From: Candidatus Kirkpatrickella diaphorinae
GTDB lineage: Bacteria; Pseudomonadota; Alphaproteobacteria; Acetobacterales; Acetobacteraceae
Assembly: GCF_025736875.1 (NCBI RefSeq)
Contig: NZ_CP107052.1
Location: 1-64,000, forward strand
DNA: 64,000 nucleotides
Direction: 5' to 3'
The position numbers and the translations under genes were made by a program. Below are positions 9,241-17,636 of the stretch, piece after piece (position 1 is the stretch's first letter; each line of letters starts with the position of its first letter). The notes beneath the pieces are model-generated. The model was given only the letters and a program-made list of their open reading frames with translations, had not been told where the DNA came from and did not search any database.

Positions 9241-10770
9241 GTGAAAACTCGTTTTCGTCCGATTTCCAAACATCTTTCCATATCAAAAAATTTAGCACTG
9301 ATGACCGTGCCGCTTGTCGCACTCAGTGCGGTCATCCCGCCGCGAGCTTATGCTGATGGCCCCATCAAACCCGGGGCACAGCTTCAGAATGCGCCGGATC
9401 TCGTCGGGCTCGTCAAGGCTGTTAAACCCGCTGTCGTATCCATCACGGCGCGCATCCGTGTGGGCGCGGATGATCAGGGTAATTTTGATGATAACGGGCA
9501 GTCGCCACAAAGCGCGATGCCTTTTCCCTTTCCATTTCCTTTCCAATTTGCACCGCCCACCGGCCAGCGCATGGTGGAAGCACGTGGGTCCGGCTTTATC
9601 ATCTCGCAGGATGGTTATGTGGTGACGAATAATCATGTCGTCAAAAACGCCACAAAAGTGACGGTGACGCTTGATGATGGGTCAAGCTTCCCCGCGAAAA
9701 TCATCGGTCGTGACAGTAAGAGCGATGTCGCCCTGCTGAAAATCAAAACCACGGACAAGCTCCCTTTCATCCGATTGGGTAATTCCGACAATGTGCAGCC
9801 GGGCGCCTTCGTTGTGGCCGTCGGCAATCCTTACGGTTTGGGCGGCACGGTCACATCCGGGATTGTGTCCGCGCTGGGACGCGACCTCGGTGCCGGGCCT
9901 TATGATGACTTTATCCAGGTTGATGCGCCGATCAATCACGGCAATTCAGGCGGGCCGCTTTTTGACCAAAGCGGGGAAGTGATCGGGATGAACACGGCCA
10001 TCATCTCGCCGTCCGGCGGCTCCATCGGGATTGGCTTTGCCATCCCGTCCAACACCGTCAAGGATGTGGTCAATCAGCTTCAGAAAACGGGGCATGTCAC
10101 GCGGGGCTATCTCGGCGTTACGGTTCAGCGGATTTCGCCAACGATGGCGAAAGCGCTCGGCTTGACAAACCCGTCACCCGGTGTCGCGCCGACGGGGGCG
10201 CTGGTGGCCAATGTCATTGCGGGCGGCCCCGCGGATCGTGCCGGTATCCGAAGTGGTGACATCATCACGTCGGTCAATGGCGTGAAGGTGAAAAACGATC
10301 ATGATGTCGTCATGCAGACGGTCGCCAACAAGCCTGGCTCTGAAATTGTGATTCAGGTGCTGCGCGACGGCAAAACTCAATCCATCAAAGCGCGGGTCGG
10401 CAGTTTCCCCAAAAACGGTGACGCCGCATTGTCCGACTCAGATAATGCGGATGATGCCGGTTCAACGAAGCTTGGCGTATCGCTTTCCCCGCTGACGGAT
10501 GATATCCGCCACCAGCTTGGCGTCGATAGAAGTGTGAAAGGTGCCGTCGTGAGTGCGGTCACGCCGGGCTCCCCGGCGGAACAGGCCGGTATCCGCCCCG
10601 GTGATATCGTGCAGAGTGTCGATCGCACGCCGGTTTTGAACCCGGAAGCCGCGACCCTGGCTGTGCGCGCTGTACTCAGAAAAAACAAACCGGTCCTGCT
10701 CCGTATCTATCGGGACGGTCAGCGGATTTTCATTGCGATCGCGCAGAATAATAATCGCGATGATGATTGA
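9241..10770 (+). CDS. degP: DegP/HtrA-family periplasmic serine protease (Do)
   Basis: Degrades or refolds damaged envelope proteins in the periplasm. An N-terminal export signal (residues 1-39, ending AYA-DG) precedes a trypsin-like domain with the complete triad His132 (TNNHVV), Asp162 (SDVALLK) and Ser236 (GNSGGP). Two PDZ domains follow, at about 270-375 and 410-500. The Q-linker/LA loop at 76-110 is rich in Pro and Phe. GTG start at 9241 with GGAGAGGG close upstream; 509 residues is the usual size. The gene stands alone between tadA and a strong terminator. The DegP versus MucD/DegQ choice is uncertain. Confidence 0.93.
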   Translation: MKTRFRPISKHLSISKNLALMTVPLVALSAVIPPRAYADGPIKPGAQLQNAPDLVGLVKAVKPAVVSITARIRVGADDQGNFDDNGQSPQSAMPFPFPFPFQFAPPTGQRMVEARGSGFIISQDGYVVTNNHVVKNATKVTVTLDDGSSFPAKIIGRDSKSDVALLKIKTTDKLPFIRLGNSDNVQPGAFVVAVGNPYGLGGTVTSGIVSALGRDLGAGPYDDFIQVDAPINHGNSGGPLFDQSGEVIGMNTAIISPSGGSIGIGFAIPSNTVKDVVNQLQKTGHVTRGYLGVTVQRISPTMAKALGLTNPSPGVAPTGALVANVIAGGPADRAGIRSGDIITSVNGVKVKNDHDVVMQTVANKPGSEIVIQVLRDGKTQSIKARVGSFPKNGDAALSDSDNADDAGSTKLGVSLSPLTDDIRHQLGVDRSVKGAVVSAVTPGSPAEQAGIRPGDIVQSVDRTPVLNPEAATLAVRAVLRKNKPVLLRIYRDGQRIFIAIAQNNNRDDD

Positions 10771-10798
10771 AAATTGTTTCCTGTCATGAGCAGGCGAC

Positions 10799-10838
10799 GC
10801 GCCGGGTGCCGTAAATAGCATCCGGCGCTTCTTTTTTT
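10799..10838 (+). terminator. rho-independent terminator after degP
   Basis: An 11-bp stem, GCGCCGGGTGC (10799-10809) with GCATCCGGCGC (10818-10828), has one G-U pair and an 8-base loop. It is followed by TTCTTTTTTT. It lies 28 bases past the protease stop codon. Confidence 0.9.
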
Positions 10839-10951
10839 ACGCTCCCGGAACGCCATATTGACGGGGTGGGCAAGGTGGTTTGCGCTGTCAATTTGCTGTA
10901 AGGGGAGGTTGGACGCGACAAAACGTTCCCTAAAACAAGGTGCAGTGTGCG

Positions 10952-11842
10952 ATGAAACCTGACGAAGCGTGTCGGCGCAAAATCATAGATGGCAAGGCGA
11001 TCGCCCGCGCTCTGACTGAGTCCATCAAGGATAAAGTGGAGCACTTCCGCGTTGAGACCGGCAAAATCCCGGGTCTTGCGGTTGTCTTGGTGGGTAACGA
11101 CCCGGCCAGTGAGGTCTATGTCAAAAACAAGGCGATCCAGACTCATCGTGCGGGGATGCGCTCCTTCATGCATATGTTGCCAGAGACAACCGCGCAGGAT
11201 GAATTGCTGGAGTTGATCGCGCGGCTCAATGCGGATGCGGCGATCCATGGTATCCTCGTCCAACTCCCTTTGCCGAAACATCTTGACCGGAATATCGTCA
11301 TTAATGCGATCGCGCCGCATAAGGATGTGGATGGGCTGGGCGAGGCCAATGCCGGGCGGCTCAGTCTGGGTATGGATGGGCATGTGCCCTGCACACCTTT
11401 AGGGTGCCTCAAGCTGCTTCAGGAAACGCTGGGGACGTTGCGCGGCCTGCATGCCGTCATCATTGGCGCGTCCAACCTTGTTGGCAAGCCGATGGCGCAG
11501 CTCCTGCTACGTCAGGGTTGCACCGTCTCCATCGCCCATATCGACACGAAAGATCCAGGCAGTCTGGCGCGTCAGGGAGATATTCTCATCGTTGCCGTGG
11601 GGAAAGCCGAACTTGTCCCCGGTGACTGGGTCAAGCCCGGTGCAACCGTCATTGATGTCGGCATCACCCGCATGGACCTGCCCGATGGCAAAACCCGCCT
11701 CGTTGGCGATGTGGCGTTTGATGACGCGCTTGAAAAAGCTGCCTTCATCACCCCGGTGCCCGGCGGGGTCGGGCCAATGACCATTGCCTGCCTGCTCAGC
11801 AATACGTTCGACGCGGCGTGTGAAGCGGATAAGGGCGTCTGA
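10952..11842 (+). CDS. folD: bifunctional methylenetetrahydrofolate dehydrogenase/cyclohydrolase
   Basis: Interconverts 5,10-methylene-, methenyl- and 10-formyl-tetrahydrofolate with NADP. Family signatures are present: the QLPLPKHLD segment near residue 95, the GASNLVGKP nucleotide-binding loop, and the C-terminal PGGVGPMT motif. The ATG at 10952 has AAGG 11 bases upstream and gives 296 residues. A GTG four codons earlier is a less likely start. The stop codon lies 1 base before the next gene, a methylenetetrahydrofolate-reductase-like enzyme, forming a one-carbon pair. Confidence 0.95.
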   Translation: MKPDEACRRKIIDGKAIARALTESIKDKVEHFRVETGKIPGLAVVLVGNDPASEVYVKNKAIQTHRAGMRSFMHMLPETTAQDELLELIARLNADAAIHGILVQLPLPKHLDRNIVINAIAPHKDVDGLGEANAGRLSLGMDGHVPCTPLGCLKLLQETLGTLRGLHAVIIGASNLVGKPMAQLLLRQGCTVSIAHIDTKDPGSLARQGDILIVAVGKAELVPGDWVKPGATVIDVGITRMDLPDGKTRLVGDVAFDDALEKAAFITPVPGGVGPMTIACLLSNTFDAACEADKGV

Positions 11843-11843
11843 C

Positions 11844-12590
11844 ATGACGCGAATATCCATCGAACTTGTGCCGCGTGATGCGGCATCGTTGCGTCAGGAT
11901 TTCGAGACGGTGCGGCGCGCGCTGCCGCAGGCGGGGTTGATCAATATACCTGATCTCACACGTATGGAAATGCGATCATGGGAGGCGGCGCATCTCCTTA
12001 ATCGGGAGGGGGACATCCCGGTTATCCCGCATATTCGTGCGATTGATGTCGCCCCGGATGCGCCTCTGCCCTGCTCTGAAGAATCCGGCATAAACGAAAT
12101 TCTGGTGGTGGAGGGTGATCCGCCTGCCGACCCGTCGCGACCGACCTACCCGAATAACAGTGTCGAGATTATCCAGCGTTACCAGCGTGAGGCGCCGCAT
12201 TTAAAAGTCTACGCCGCCTTCGACCCCTATCGCCGCGCACCTTATCAGGAGCTTGAGGCCGTCAGACGTAAGATTGATGCAGGTGCTGTCGGATTTTTCA
12301 CACAGCCGCTTTTTGACCTCCCAATGCTGGAGCTTTGCGCCAGATGGCTGGAGGGTCAGTCCGTTTTCTGGGGTGTGTCCCCAGTCGTGAGTGAGAGAAG
12401 CCGCGCTTATTGGGAAAACGTCAATCACGTCGTCTTTGCGCGGGATTTTGACGCTTCTCTCTCCGCTAATATTGCTTTCGCACGTAAAGTGCTCAGCTTT
12501 GTCATGAAGGAGAAGAGCAATATCTACTTCATGCCATTGCGCATTAATCTGGCCGCCTACCTTAGCGGGCTGATGATGCCGGCCGTTTAG
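11844..12590 (+). CDS. short methylenetetrahydrofolate reductase-like protein
   Basis: Probable FAD-dependent reductase of 5,10-methylene-THF to 5-methyl-THF (TIM-barrel MTHFR superfamily). Supporting features are an N-terminal SIELVPRD that aligns by eye with the SFEFFPP start of MetF and its catalytic Glu, a VEGDPP segment like the flavin-contacting Asp region, and the VGFFTQPLFD strand typical of the family. At 248 residues it is about 40-50 shorter than E. coli MetF and clearly divergent. The ATG at 11844 begins 1 base after the folD stop, so the two are translated as a unit. The assignment rests on these short motifs and on the folD context. I do not assign metF outright. Confidence 0.7.
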   Translation: MTRISIELVPRDAASLRQDFETVRRALPQAGLINIPDLTRMEMRSWEAAHLLNREGDIPVIPHIRAIDVAPDAPLPCSEESGINEILVVEGDPPADPSRPTYPNNSVEIIQRYQREAPHLKVYAAFDPYRRAPYQELEAVRRKIDAGAVGFFTQPLFDLPMLELCARWLEGQSVFWGVSPVVSERSRAYWENVNHVVFARDFDASLSANIAFARKVLSFVMKEKSNIYFMPLRINLAAYLSGLMMPAV

Positions 12591-12602
12591 ATGCGACGCA
12601 TC

Positions 12603-12629
12603 TGACGCCCATCCACGAGGCGGGCGTCA
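12603..12629. terminator. hairpin between convergent genes
   Basis: A perfect 8-bp inverted repeat, TGACGCCC (12603-12610) / GGGCGTCA (12622-12629), with an 11-base loop lies between the MTHFR-like gene and the convergent DUF3597 gene. There is no run of T on either side, so it is at best a weak or factor-assisted terminator. Confidence 0.4.
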
Positions 12630-12653
12630 TTGAGGCAGAACTCGGGACGGGTT

Positions 12654-12998
12654 TTACTTCATGAAAGAATCGGGAAGCTTGCCACCATTCTCTGAAAGTT
12701 TCTGCATGACCTGCTTGCTAAGCCAGATATTCATGCTCGCACTGTCATTCATGTCGCCCGTATAGCCGAGTTCCTTCGCGAGCTGTTTGCGCGCTTCAAG
12801 AGAGCTGTCCATATCCAGGAGCTTCATAAGATCCACAATGGATGTCTTCCAGTTGGAAGCGCCACCACCTTTTTTATTGGCAAGATCGGACAGGATGGCG
12901 TTGACATCCATGCCAGATGAACTCCCCTCCATCGTGCCAGGTGTTTTTGCATCGGCACGGCCGAAAATTTTGGAAACGAGGGTGCTAAAGATACTCAT
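12654..12998 (-). CDS. DUF3597 domain protein
   Basis: Small cytoplasmic protein of 114 residues with no known function. The C-terminal two thirds carries the sequence style I associate with DUF3597: NWKTSIVDLMKLLDMDSS followed by ARKQLAKELGYTGD. The N-terminus MSIFSTLVSKIFG is amphipathic, and a Gly/Ser-rich stretch links the two parts. The domain is often found alone or fused to LysM-type proteins. Here it stands alone, with a promoter region of its own upstream and ahcY further upstream on the same strand, separated from it by a terminator. Confidence 0.75.
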   Translation of the reverse strand: MSIFSTLVSKIFGRADAKTPGTMEGSSSGMDVNAILSDLANKKGGGASNWKTSIVDLMKLLDMDSSLEARKQLAKELGYTGDMNDSASMNIWLSKQVMQKLSENGGKLPDSFMK

Positions 12999-13120
12999 AT
13001 TAACCTCAAAATCAGAAGAAAATCAGGAAAAAATTTTGTCATTCACTTAACGTGGCGTGCTCTGGATTGTTCCCGCGCATTTTCCTGGCTTCTGCGGCCT
13101 GCTGCACCTTTCCCGATTGC

Positions 13121-13150
13121 AAAAAAAGGGGCCGGACGGGCCCCTTTTTC
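13121..13150 (-). terminator. rho-independent terminator of ahcY
   Basis: A perfect 11-bp stem, AAAAAGGGGCC (13123-13133) / GGCCCCTTTTT (13139-13149), has a 5-base loop and seven consecutive A on the plus strand, read as U7 after the stem on the minus strand. It lies just past the ahcY stop. The structure is nearly symmetrical and could also stop plus-strand transcription. Confidence 0.9.
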
Positions 13151-13170
13151 ATATGCGTCAGACGGACGTT

Positions 13171-14460
13171 TCAGTAACGGTAAAGCTCATGCTTGAAGGG
13201 GCCTTCCGTCGGCACACCGATATATTTCGCCTGCTCAGGGCTCAGGCGGCTGAGTTTCGCGCCGACCTTCGCGAGGTGAAGCGCGGCCACCTTCTCATCA
13301 AGTTTCTTCGGCAGGGTGTAGACCTTGTTTTCATATTGTCCTTCCTGCGCCGTCCAAAGCTCAATCTGCGCGAGCGTCTGGTTCGTGAAAGAAGCTGACA
13401 TAACGAAGGAAGGATGCCCGGTCGCGTTCCCGAGATTAACCAGACGGCCCTGTGAAAGCAGGATGATGCGCTTATCATCGGGAAAAACAACCTCATCCAC
13501 CTGCGGCTTGATGTTGTCCCATCTGAAATTGCGCAGCGCCTCAATCTGAATTTCACTGTCGAAATGGCCGATATTGCACACGATGGCGCGGTGCCGCATG
13601 GCGCGCATATGCTCAAGCGTGATGATGTCGACATTGCCCGTGCAGGTGACGAATATATCCCCGCGCGGCGCTGCATCCTCCATGGAGACGACTTCATAAC
13701 CTTCCATCGCGGCCTGAAGTGCGCAGATCGGGTCCACCTCTGTCACAAGGACGCGGCAACCTGCATTGCGCAGGGAGGCGGCTGACCCTTTGCCAACATC
13801 ACCATATCCGGCGACAACAGCGACTTTGCCCGCCATCATCACATCCGTGCCACGCCGGATCGCATCGACCAGGCTTTCCCGGCAGCCGTAAAGATTATCG
13901 AATTTGGATTTGGTGACGCTGTCATTGACGTTGATGGCGGGCACGAGCAGCTTGCCTGCCTTCTCCATCTCCCAGAGCCGATGCACGCCCGTGGTCGTCT
14001 CTTCCGACAGGCCGCGCACATCTTTGAGCATTTCGGGATATTTATCATGCATCAAGACGGTCAGATCACCCCCGTCATCGAGGATCATATTGGGCGTCCA
14101 ACCATTCGGGCCCTTGATGGTCTGTTCAATGCACCACCAGAATTCCTCTTCCGACAGGCCCTTCCACGCGAAAACCGGGATACTGGCGGCGGCGATCGCG
14201 GCGGCGGCCTGATCCTGGGTGGAGTAGATATTGCAGGATGACCAGCGCACTTCCGCGCCAAGGGCAATCAGCGTTTCAATGAGCACGGCCGTTTGGATCG
14301 TCATATGCAGGCAACCCGCGATGCGCGCGCCTTTCAGGGGCTGCTTTTTGCCGAATTCTTCCCGAAGGGCCACCAGCCCTGGCATTTCGCCTTCTGCGAT
14401 GGAAATTTCTTTCCGACCCCAATCGGCCAGGGACATATCACTTACTTTGTAATCGCTCAT
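13171..14460 (-). CDS. ahcY: adenosylhomocysteinase
   Basis: NAD-dependent hydrolysis of S-adenosylhomocysteine to homocysteine and adenosine, closing the methyl cycle. The NAD-binding loop [12 protein letters not shown] lies in the middle of the 429-residue protein. The substrate-domain segment [13 protein letters not shown] and the C-terminal KHELYRY tail, which contributes to the neighbouring subunit's NAD site, are present. The length is usual for bacterial SahH without the long insertion. It is monocistronic by appearance, ending at a strong terminator. The 250 bases upstream show no riboswitch I can recognise. Confidence 0.97.
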   Translation of the reverse strand: MSDYKVSDMSLADWGRKEISIAEGEMPGLVALREEFGKKQPLKGARIAGCLHMTIQTAVLIETLIALGAEVRWSSCNIYSTQDQAAAAIAAASIPVFAWKGLSEEEFWWCIEQTIKGPNGWTPNMILDDGGDLTVLMHDKYPEMLKDVRGLSEETTTGVHRLWEMEKAGKLLVPAINVNDSVTKSKFDNLYGCRESLVDAIRRGTDVMMAGKVAVVAGYGDVGKGSAASLRNAGCRVLVTEVDPICALQAAMEGYEVVSMEDAAPRGDIFVTCTGNVDIITLEHMRAMRHRAIVCNIGHFDSEIQIEALRNFRWDNIKPQVDEVVFPDDKRIILLSQGRLVNLGNATGHPSFVMSASFTNQTLAQIELWTAQEGQYENKVYTLPKKLDEKVAALHLAKVGAKLSRLSPEQAKYIGVPTEGPFKHELYRY

Positions 14461-14711
14461 GTGCGCGGCGCCTCACTTGTTAGCAGTCTTATCTCGCAAG
14501 GGTTATAAAGCGAGTAAGGCGTGAGGGCCAGTGGCCTTGTTCCGGCGGGATGCCCGCCTCAGAAATCGTCGGAATTATTGAGCAGATTTGCGTCGCCCGC
14601 TTGTCAAGCCCGGTGCGTCGATGTTCGGTTTTCAGTATCGTTATGCCGATGGCGGGAGATGGCTATCCGCCCAAAGCGGCACCAGGAGCGCTTTTCCGTC
14701 GTTAACAGCGC
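14461..14711. other. ahcY upstream region, no gene supported
   Basis: 251 bases between ahcY and the next minus-strand gene. It must contain the ahcY promoter. A short inverted repeat CTCGC/GCGAG lies about 40 bases from the ahcY start. A possible plus-strand frame from 14621 (MFGFQYRYADGG...) runs into the neighbouring gene in antisense and lacks a ribosome-binding site. I do not call it a gene. Confidence 0.4.
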
Positions 14712-15023
14712 TTAGAGATGCGGTGCGCGGCGATATTTCCGGTGATCATGCTGCGCCGTCGTCTTCTCGCCGGGTTTAAGTTTAACCTGCGGATTGGCTG
14801 GACGGGCCGGAGTCGGTTGCTCCATCGCCTGATTGCGGTAGGTTGGGTTCTTCTCCGTCGGATTATGCGCGCCCGCAGATTGCTGGCGCATCCGGTCTGC
14901 TTTTTCTGCCGTGGGGGGCGCGTCGTTTGAAGGTTCGGAGGTTGGCTGCGCCTGCGCCGCGGCGGCCACGGTAAAGCCCGCCAATATAGCGAGGGTGAGG
15001 AAACTCTTATGCACGGATGTCAT
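14712..15023 (-). CDS. small exported protein of unknown function
   Basis: A 103-residue protein with a clear Sec signal (residues 1-25, hydrophobic LTLAILAGFTVAAAA ending AQA-Q). The mature part is short, hydrophilic, rich in Pro/Gln/Asn/Lys, has no cysteine and looks disordered. Charged KPGEK and HDHRKYRR segments mark the C-terminus. I recognise no domain. It is probably periplasmic and faces a divergent CorA-type transporter gene 219 bases away. Confidence 0.6.
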   Translation of the reverse strand: MTSVHKSFLTLAILAGFTVAAAAQAQPTSEPSNDAPPTAEKADRMRQQSAGAHNPTEKNPTYRNQAMEQPTPARPANPQVKLKPGEKTTAQHDHRKYRRAPHL

Positions 15024-15231
15024 GCAGCAACCTTATGACGGAGAGCGTTTCAGATGCCGGACAACCAGGCGCCGACGGGCCTCAAGCCTGTGAACATTTT
15101 TACTCCCATTAAGTTTCGAACTTGTATACAGATCGCTGAATTTTAAGAACTCTGGAAACATCTGACCGGGCCGTGAGTTTTTGATGCGCCAAGGACGGCC
15201 TCAAATTTCGGGTTTCCGGCAATGCAGACCC

Positions 15232-15237
15232 GGGAGG
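15232..15237 (+). promoter_or_regulatory. ribosome-binding site fixing the CorA-like start
   Basis: GGGAGG ends 5 bases before the ATG at 15243. It supports that start over an in-frame ATG at 15222, which lacks such a site. Confidence 0.7.
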
Positions 15238-15242
15238 GTAAG

Positions 15243-16331
15243 ATGTCATCCCCACGTGTGAAGAAACCGTATCCCATTATTGGCGGGACGGATCTCGTCA
15301 AACGGCGCGGCAAGCGCAGTGGTGTCGTGAATGGGCTCGTCTGGGCGGTCAGCGTCGCGTCATCCGGCGAGTCGCATCCCCTGACGGATGAGGAGATCAA
15401 CGCCATTCTCAATGGCAGTATGCCTGCAGAGGATGAAGTCCCGGGCATTGTCGATAAATGGTTCTGGCTGCATTTTGATACGGTCCATAGCGCCGCGCGC
15501 CTTCAGGTGGCGCATCTGACATGCTTCCCGCGTGAGGCATGTCTGGTCCTGGCGGAGACGGAATACGGCATCACGCTCGAAGCAACGGACCACGTCGTCT
15601 GGGGCGCGATGCCGGCTTTCGATGATGCGGTGCTGGAAGAAGATCGCGATTTCTGCGCGTGGCGTTTCGCGATGCGCCGGGATTTGCTGGTGACGACACG
15701 CCGCAACCCGATCCCGGTCCTGGGCAGCACCTTCCGCTCCCTCAAAGCGGGGAAAGTCTCGGCGGGGCCGATCGGCGTCATTGAGCGCACGATACGTGTC
15801 TTTATTGCGAGCGTCCGACGGCAGATCGGTCGGCTGGATGATGAGGTTGACCGGGCTGAAGATGCCCTTCTGCGCTTTGAAAGAAAACGCGACCTCGGCC
15901 ATCTCGGCGCCATTGTCGGTAAATCGCGCCGTCGCGCGACAGAGTTGCGCCGTGTCGTGACCCCGATCGACCGCGTGATCCGCGATGCGGATCTCAACCT
16001 GCCGCTTTGGGCGGAGGATGAGCTGCGTGACCGGCTGGAAAACCAGGTCCATGCCGCGTTGGATGACTTGCTGGCGGTGCAGGAGCGCTCACGCTCTTTG
16101 CAGGATGAACTCTCTTCCATGCAGGTTGAGGAGACAAATCGCCGCCTTTATATCGTCTCCGTCGCGACAATCCTGATGCTTCCCGCAACGTTGGTGACCG
16201 GGTTTTTCGGCATGAATACGGGCGGGATGTTCCTGCAGACAGGCGCGCTCGGCACCATCTGGGCCGGAATTGTCTGCGCGGTCTTTATGTTGCTGACCTG
16301 GATCTTCCTTAAAGTCGCACGCCTGCTTTAG
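15243..16331 (+). CDS. CorA/ZntB-family divalent metal transporter
   Basis: Inner-membrane 2-TM-GxN cation transporter. It has a long cytoplasmic N-terminal domain (about 290 residues, alpha/beta then long charged helices), followed by two C-terminal membrane helices with the selectivity motif GMN (FFGMNTGG) between them. At 362 residues from the ATG at 15243 it fits the ZntB-like branch better than Mg-specific CorA, because Gly/Gly instead of acidic residues follow GMN. Substrate (zinc efflux versus magnesium) is not decidable from sequence. It converges with trhO. Confidence 0.85.
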   Translation: MSSPRVKKPYPIIGGTDLVKRRGKRSGVVNGLVWAVSVASSGESHPLTDEEINAILNGSMPAEDEVPGIVDKWFWLHFDTVHSAARLQVAHLTCFPREACLVLAETEYGITLEATDHVVWGAMPAFDDAVLEEDRDFCAWRFAMRRDLLVTTRRNPIPVLGSTFRSLKAGKVSAGPIGVIERTIRVFIASVRRQIGRLDDEVDRAEDALLRFERKRDLGHLGAIVGKSRRRATELRRVVTPIDRVIRDADLNLPLWAEDELRDRLENQVHAALDDLLAVQERSRSLQDELSSMQVEETNRRLYIVSVATILMLPATLVTGFFGMNTGGMFLQTGALGTIWAGIVCAVFMLLTWIFLKVARLL

Positions 16332-16388
16332 GGCTCAACTGCCGAGGTACGTTGACGCGACTTAGCGATTCTCCGCGGAAGTCAGCAC

Positions 16389-17339
16389 CTACTCGTCGCG
16401 CTCTGTCCCGGATGGCTGCCCCAGATGCACGGTGCCGCGCGCTTGCGCCAACGCCATTTGATGTTGACGTGCCGCATAACGTGCACGCTGCGTCGCATTG
16501 CGCGTATGATGGCAATGAGGGCAGGATTCGCCCTCCACATAGAGGGGGGATGTGCGATCATCCGGTGAGAGGGGCATGCGGCAGGCGTGGCACAGCGCAT
16601 ATTCACCGGGTTTGAGGCCATGCTGCACGCTGACACGATGGTCAAAAACGAAGCAATCTCCCTGCCATAGACTCTCCGCCTCTGGCACAGTTTCCAGATA
16701 TTTGAGGATACCGCCTTTCAGGTGATAGACCTCCTCAAACCCTTCCTCCCGTGCAAAGGCGGTCGCTTTTTCACAGCGAATGCCGCCCGTGCAGAACATC
16801 GCCAATTTGGCCTTCCGACCTTGTTGCGCCTGCTGCGCCCGGAATTGCCTGAACCAGTCAGGAAAATCCCGGAAACTCTTTGTGCCGGGGTCAATCGCGC
16901 GTTTGAAACTGCCGATGGCGACTTCATAATCATTGCGTGTATCAATGACGATCGTATCAGGATCGGTGATCAGCGCGTTCCATGCCTCCGGCGTGACGTA
17001 ACGCCCGACCGATTTCAGCGGGTCAATCGTCGGCTGACCCATCGTCACGATTTCCTTCTTGAGCCGTATTTTCATACGGTGGAAAGGTGGCGCGTCCGCA
17101 TATGACAATTTCCATTCCAGAGACGCGCATCCGGGCAGGGCTTTTATTTCAGCGATGATGGCGTGAATGTCGTTATCCTGGCCCGCAATGGTTCCGTTAA
17201 TCCCTTCCTGCGCGAGCAGAAGCGTCCCGCAAATGCCGTGCGCCCTGCATTTTTCCAGAAGCGACGCTTTGAGCGGTTCGGGGTCGGGAAAGGGCGTGAA
17301 ATGATAGAGCGCAGCAATTGTAAAGCGGTGACGTGTCAT
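16389..17339 (-). CDS. trhO: tRNA uridine(34) hydroxylase TrhO (rhodanese domain)
   Basis: Oxygen-dependent hydroxylation of U34 in tRNA to ho5U, according to the family (formerly YceA). It has an N-terminal acylphosphatase-like domain (residues 1-100), a rhodanese domain at about 115-210 with CTGGIRC (Cys183, Cys189), and a C-terminal Cys-rich part (LCHACRMPL ... CPHCHH) that looks metal-binding. At 316 residues it has the standard length. The last ~30 residues are extra Ala/Gln/Arg-rich sequence. It is the last gene of a minus-strand run. Confidence 0.9.
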   Translation of the reverse strand: MTRHRFTIAALYHFTPFPDPEPLKASLLEKCRAHGICGTLLLAQEGINGTIAGQDNDIHAIIAEIKALPGCASLEWKLSYADAPPFHRMKIRLKKEIVTMGQPTIDPLKSVGRYVTPEAWNALITDPDTIVIDTRNDYEVAIGSFKRAIDPGTKSFRDFPDWFRQFRAQQAQQGRKAKLAMFCTGGIRCEKATAFAREEGFEEVYHLKGGILKYLETVPEAESLWQGDCFVFDHRVSVQHGLKPGEYALCHACRMPLSPDDRTSPLYVEGESCPHCHHTRNATQRARYAARQHQMALAQARGTVHLGQPSGTERDE

Positions 17340-17385
17340 AAGCCGGGTCCAGTCTGGGGAGCACGGCCCTTTTAACCGATATTAC

Positions 17386-17577
17386 TCAATGAGTCTTGTC
17401 GTTCCGCCGGGCATCTTTTCCGGGTTTAGCCGCATGGGCGGTTTTCTCTGGCGACGCAGGGGGCGCGAAGCCGAGAAATTGCAGCCACTCCGTTTGCTGC
17501 GCATCCGGAGGTGATATGGAAGCGTCATTCATGAGTCGTGCGATGACGTCGTGTCCGGTGGCGAGACATCTGATCAT
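17386..17577 (-). CDS. 63-codon protein of unknown function
   Basis: Begins MIRCLATGHDVIARLMNDAS and ends with a Lys/Arg/Asp-rich tail. I chose the ATG at 17577 because GGAGG (17586-17590) sits 8 bases upstream. A longer frame to 17646 overlaps the preceding gene and lacks a site. No signal peptide, membrane helix or known domain. It lies between the DUF482/GNAT gene and trhO on the same strand, so it may be co-transcribed. The good ribosome-binding site is the main evidence that it is real. Confidence 0.5.
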   Translation of the reverse strand: MIRCLATGHDVIARLMNDASISPPDAQQTEWLQFLGFAPPASPEKTAHAAKPGKDARRNDKTH

Positions 17578-17585
17578 CGGGGTGG

Positions 17586-17590
17586 CCTCC
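17586..17590 (-). promoter_or_regulatory. ribosome-binding site for the 63-codon gene
   Basis: CCTCC on the plus strand reads GGAGG on the minus strand, 8 bases before the ATG at 17577. Confidence 0.55.
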
Positions 17591-17636
17591 GAATAGCGGA
17601 CTGTAAAAGAGAGCACCACAATAGTGTGTATGAGAA

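Noticed and set aside
13123-13149. Bidirectional use of the ahcY terminator for a plus-strand gene
   Set aside because: No plus-strand gene ends nearby. The symmetry is a property of the perfect stem with A- and T-runs.
14461-14600. SAH or SAM-type riboswitch upstream of ahcY
   Set aside because: The leader lacks the conserved GAGGAGCGCUGC-like core. Only a short CTCGC/GCGAG hairpin is present.
14588-14779. 63-codon plus-strand frame (MFGFQYRYADGG...)
   Set aside because: It ends inside the oppositely oriented exported-protein gene and lacks a Shine-Dalgarno. The protein-like look of its first half keeps it a weak possibility.
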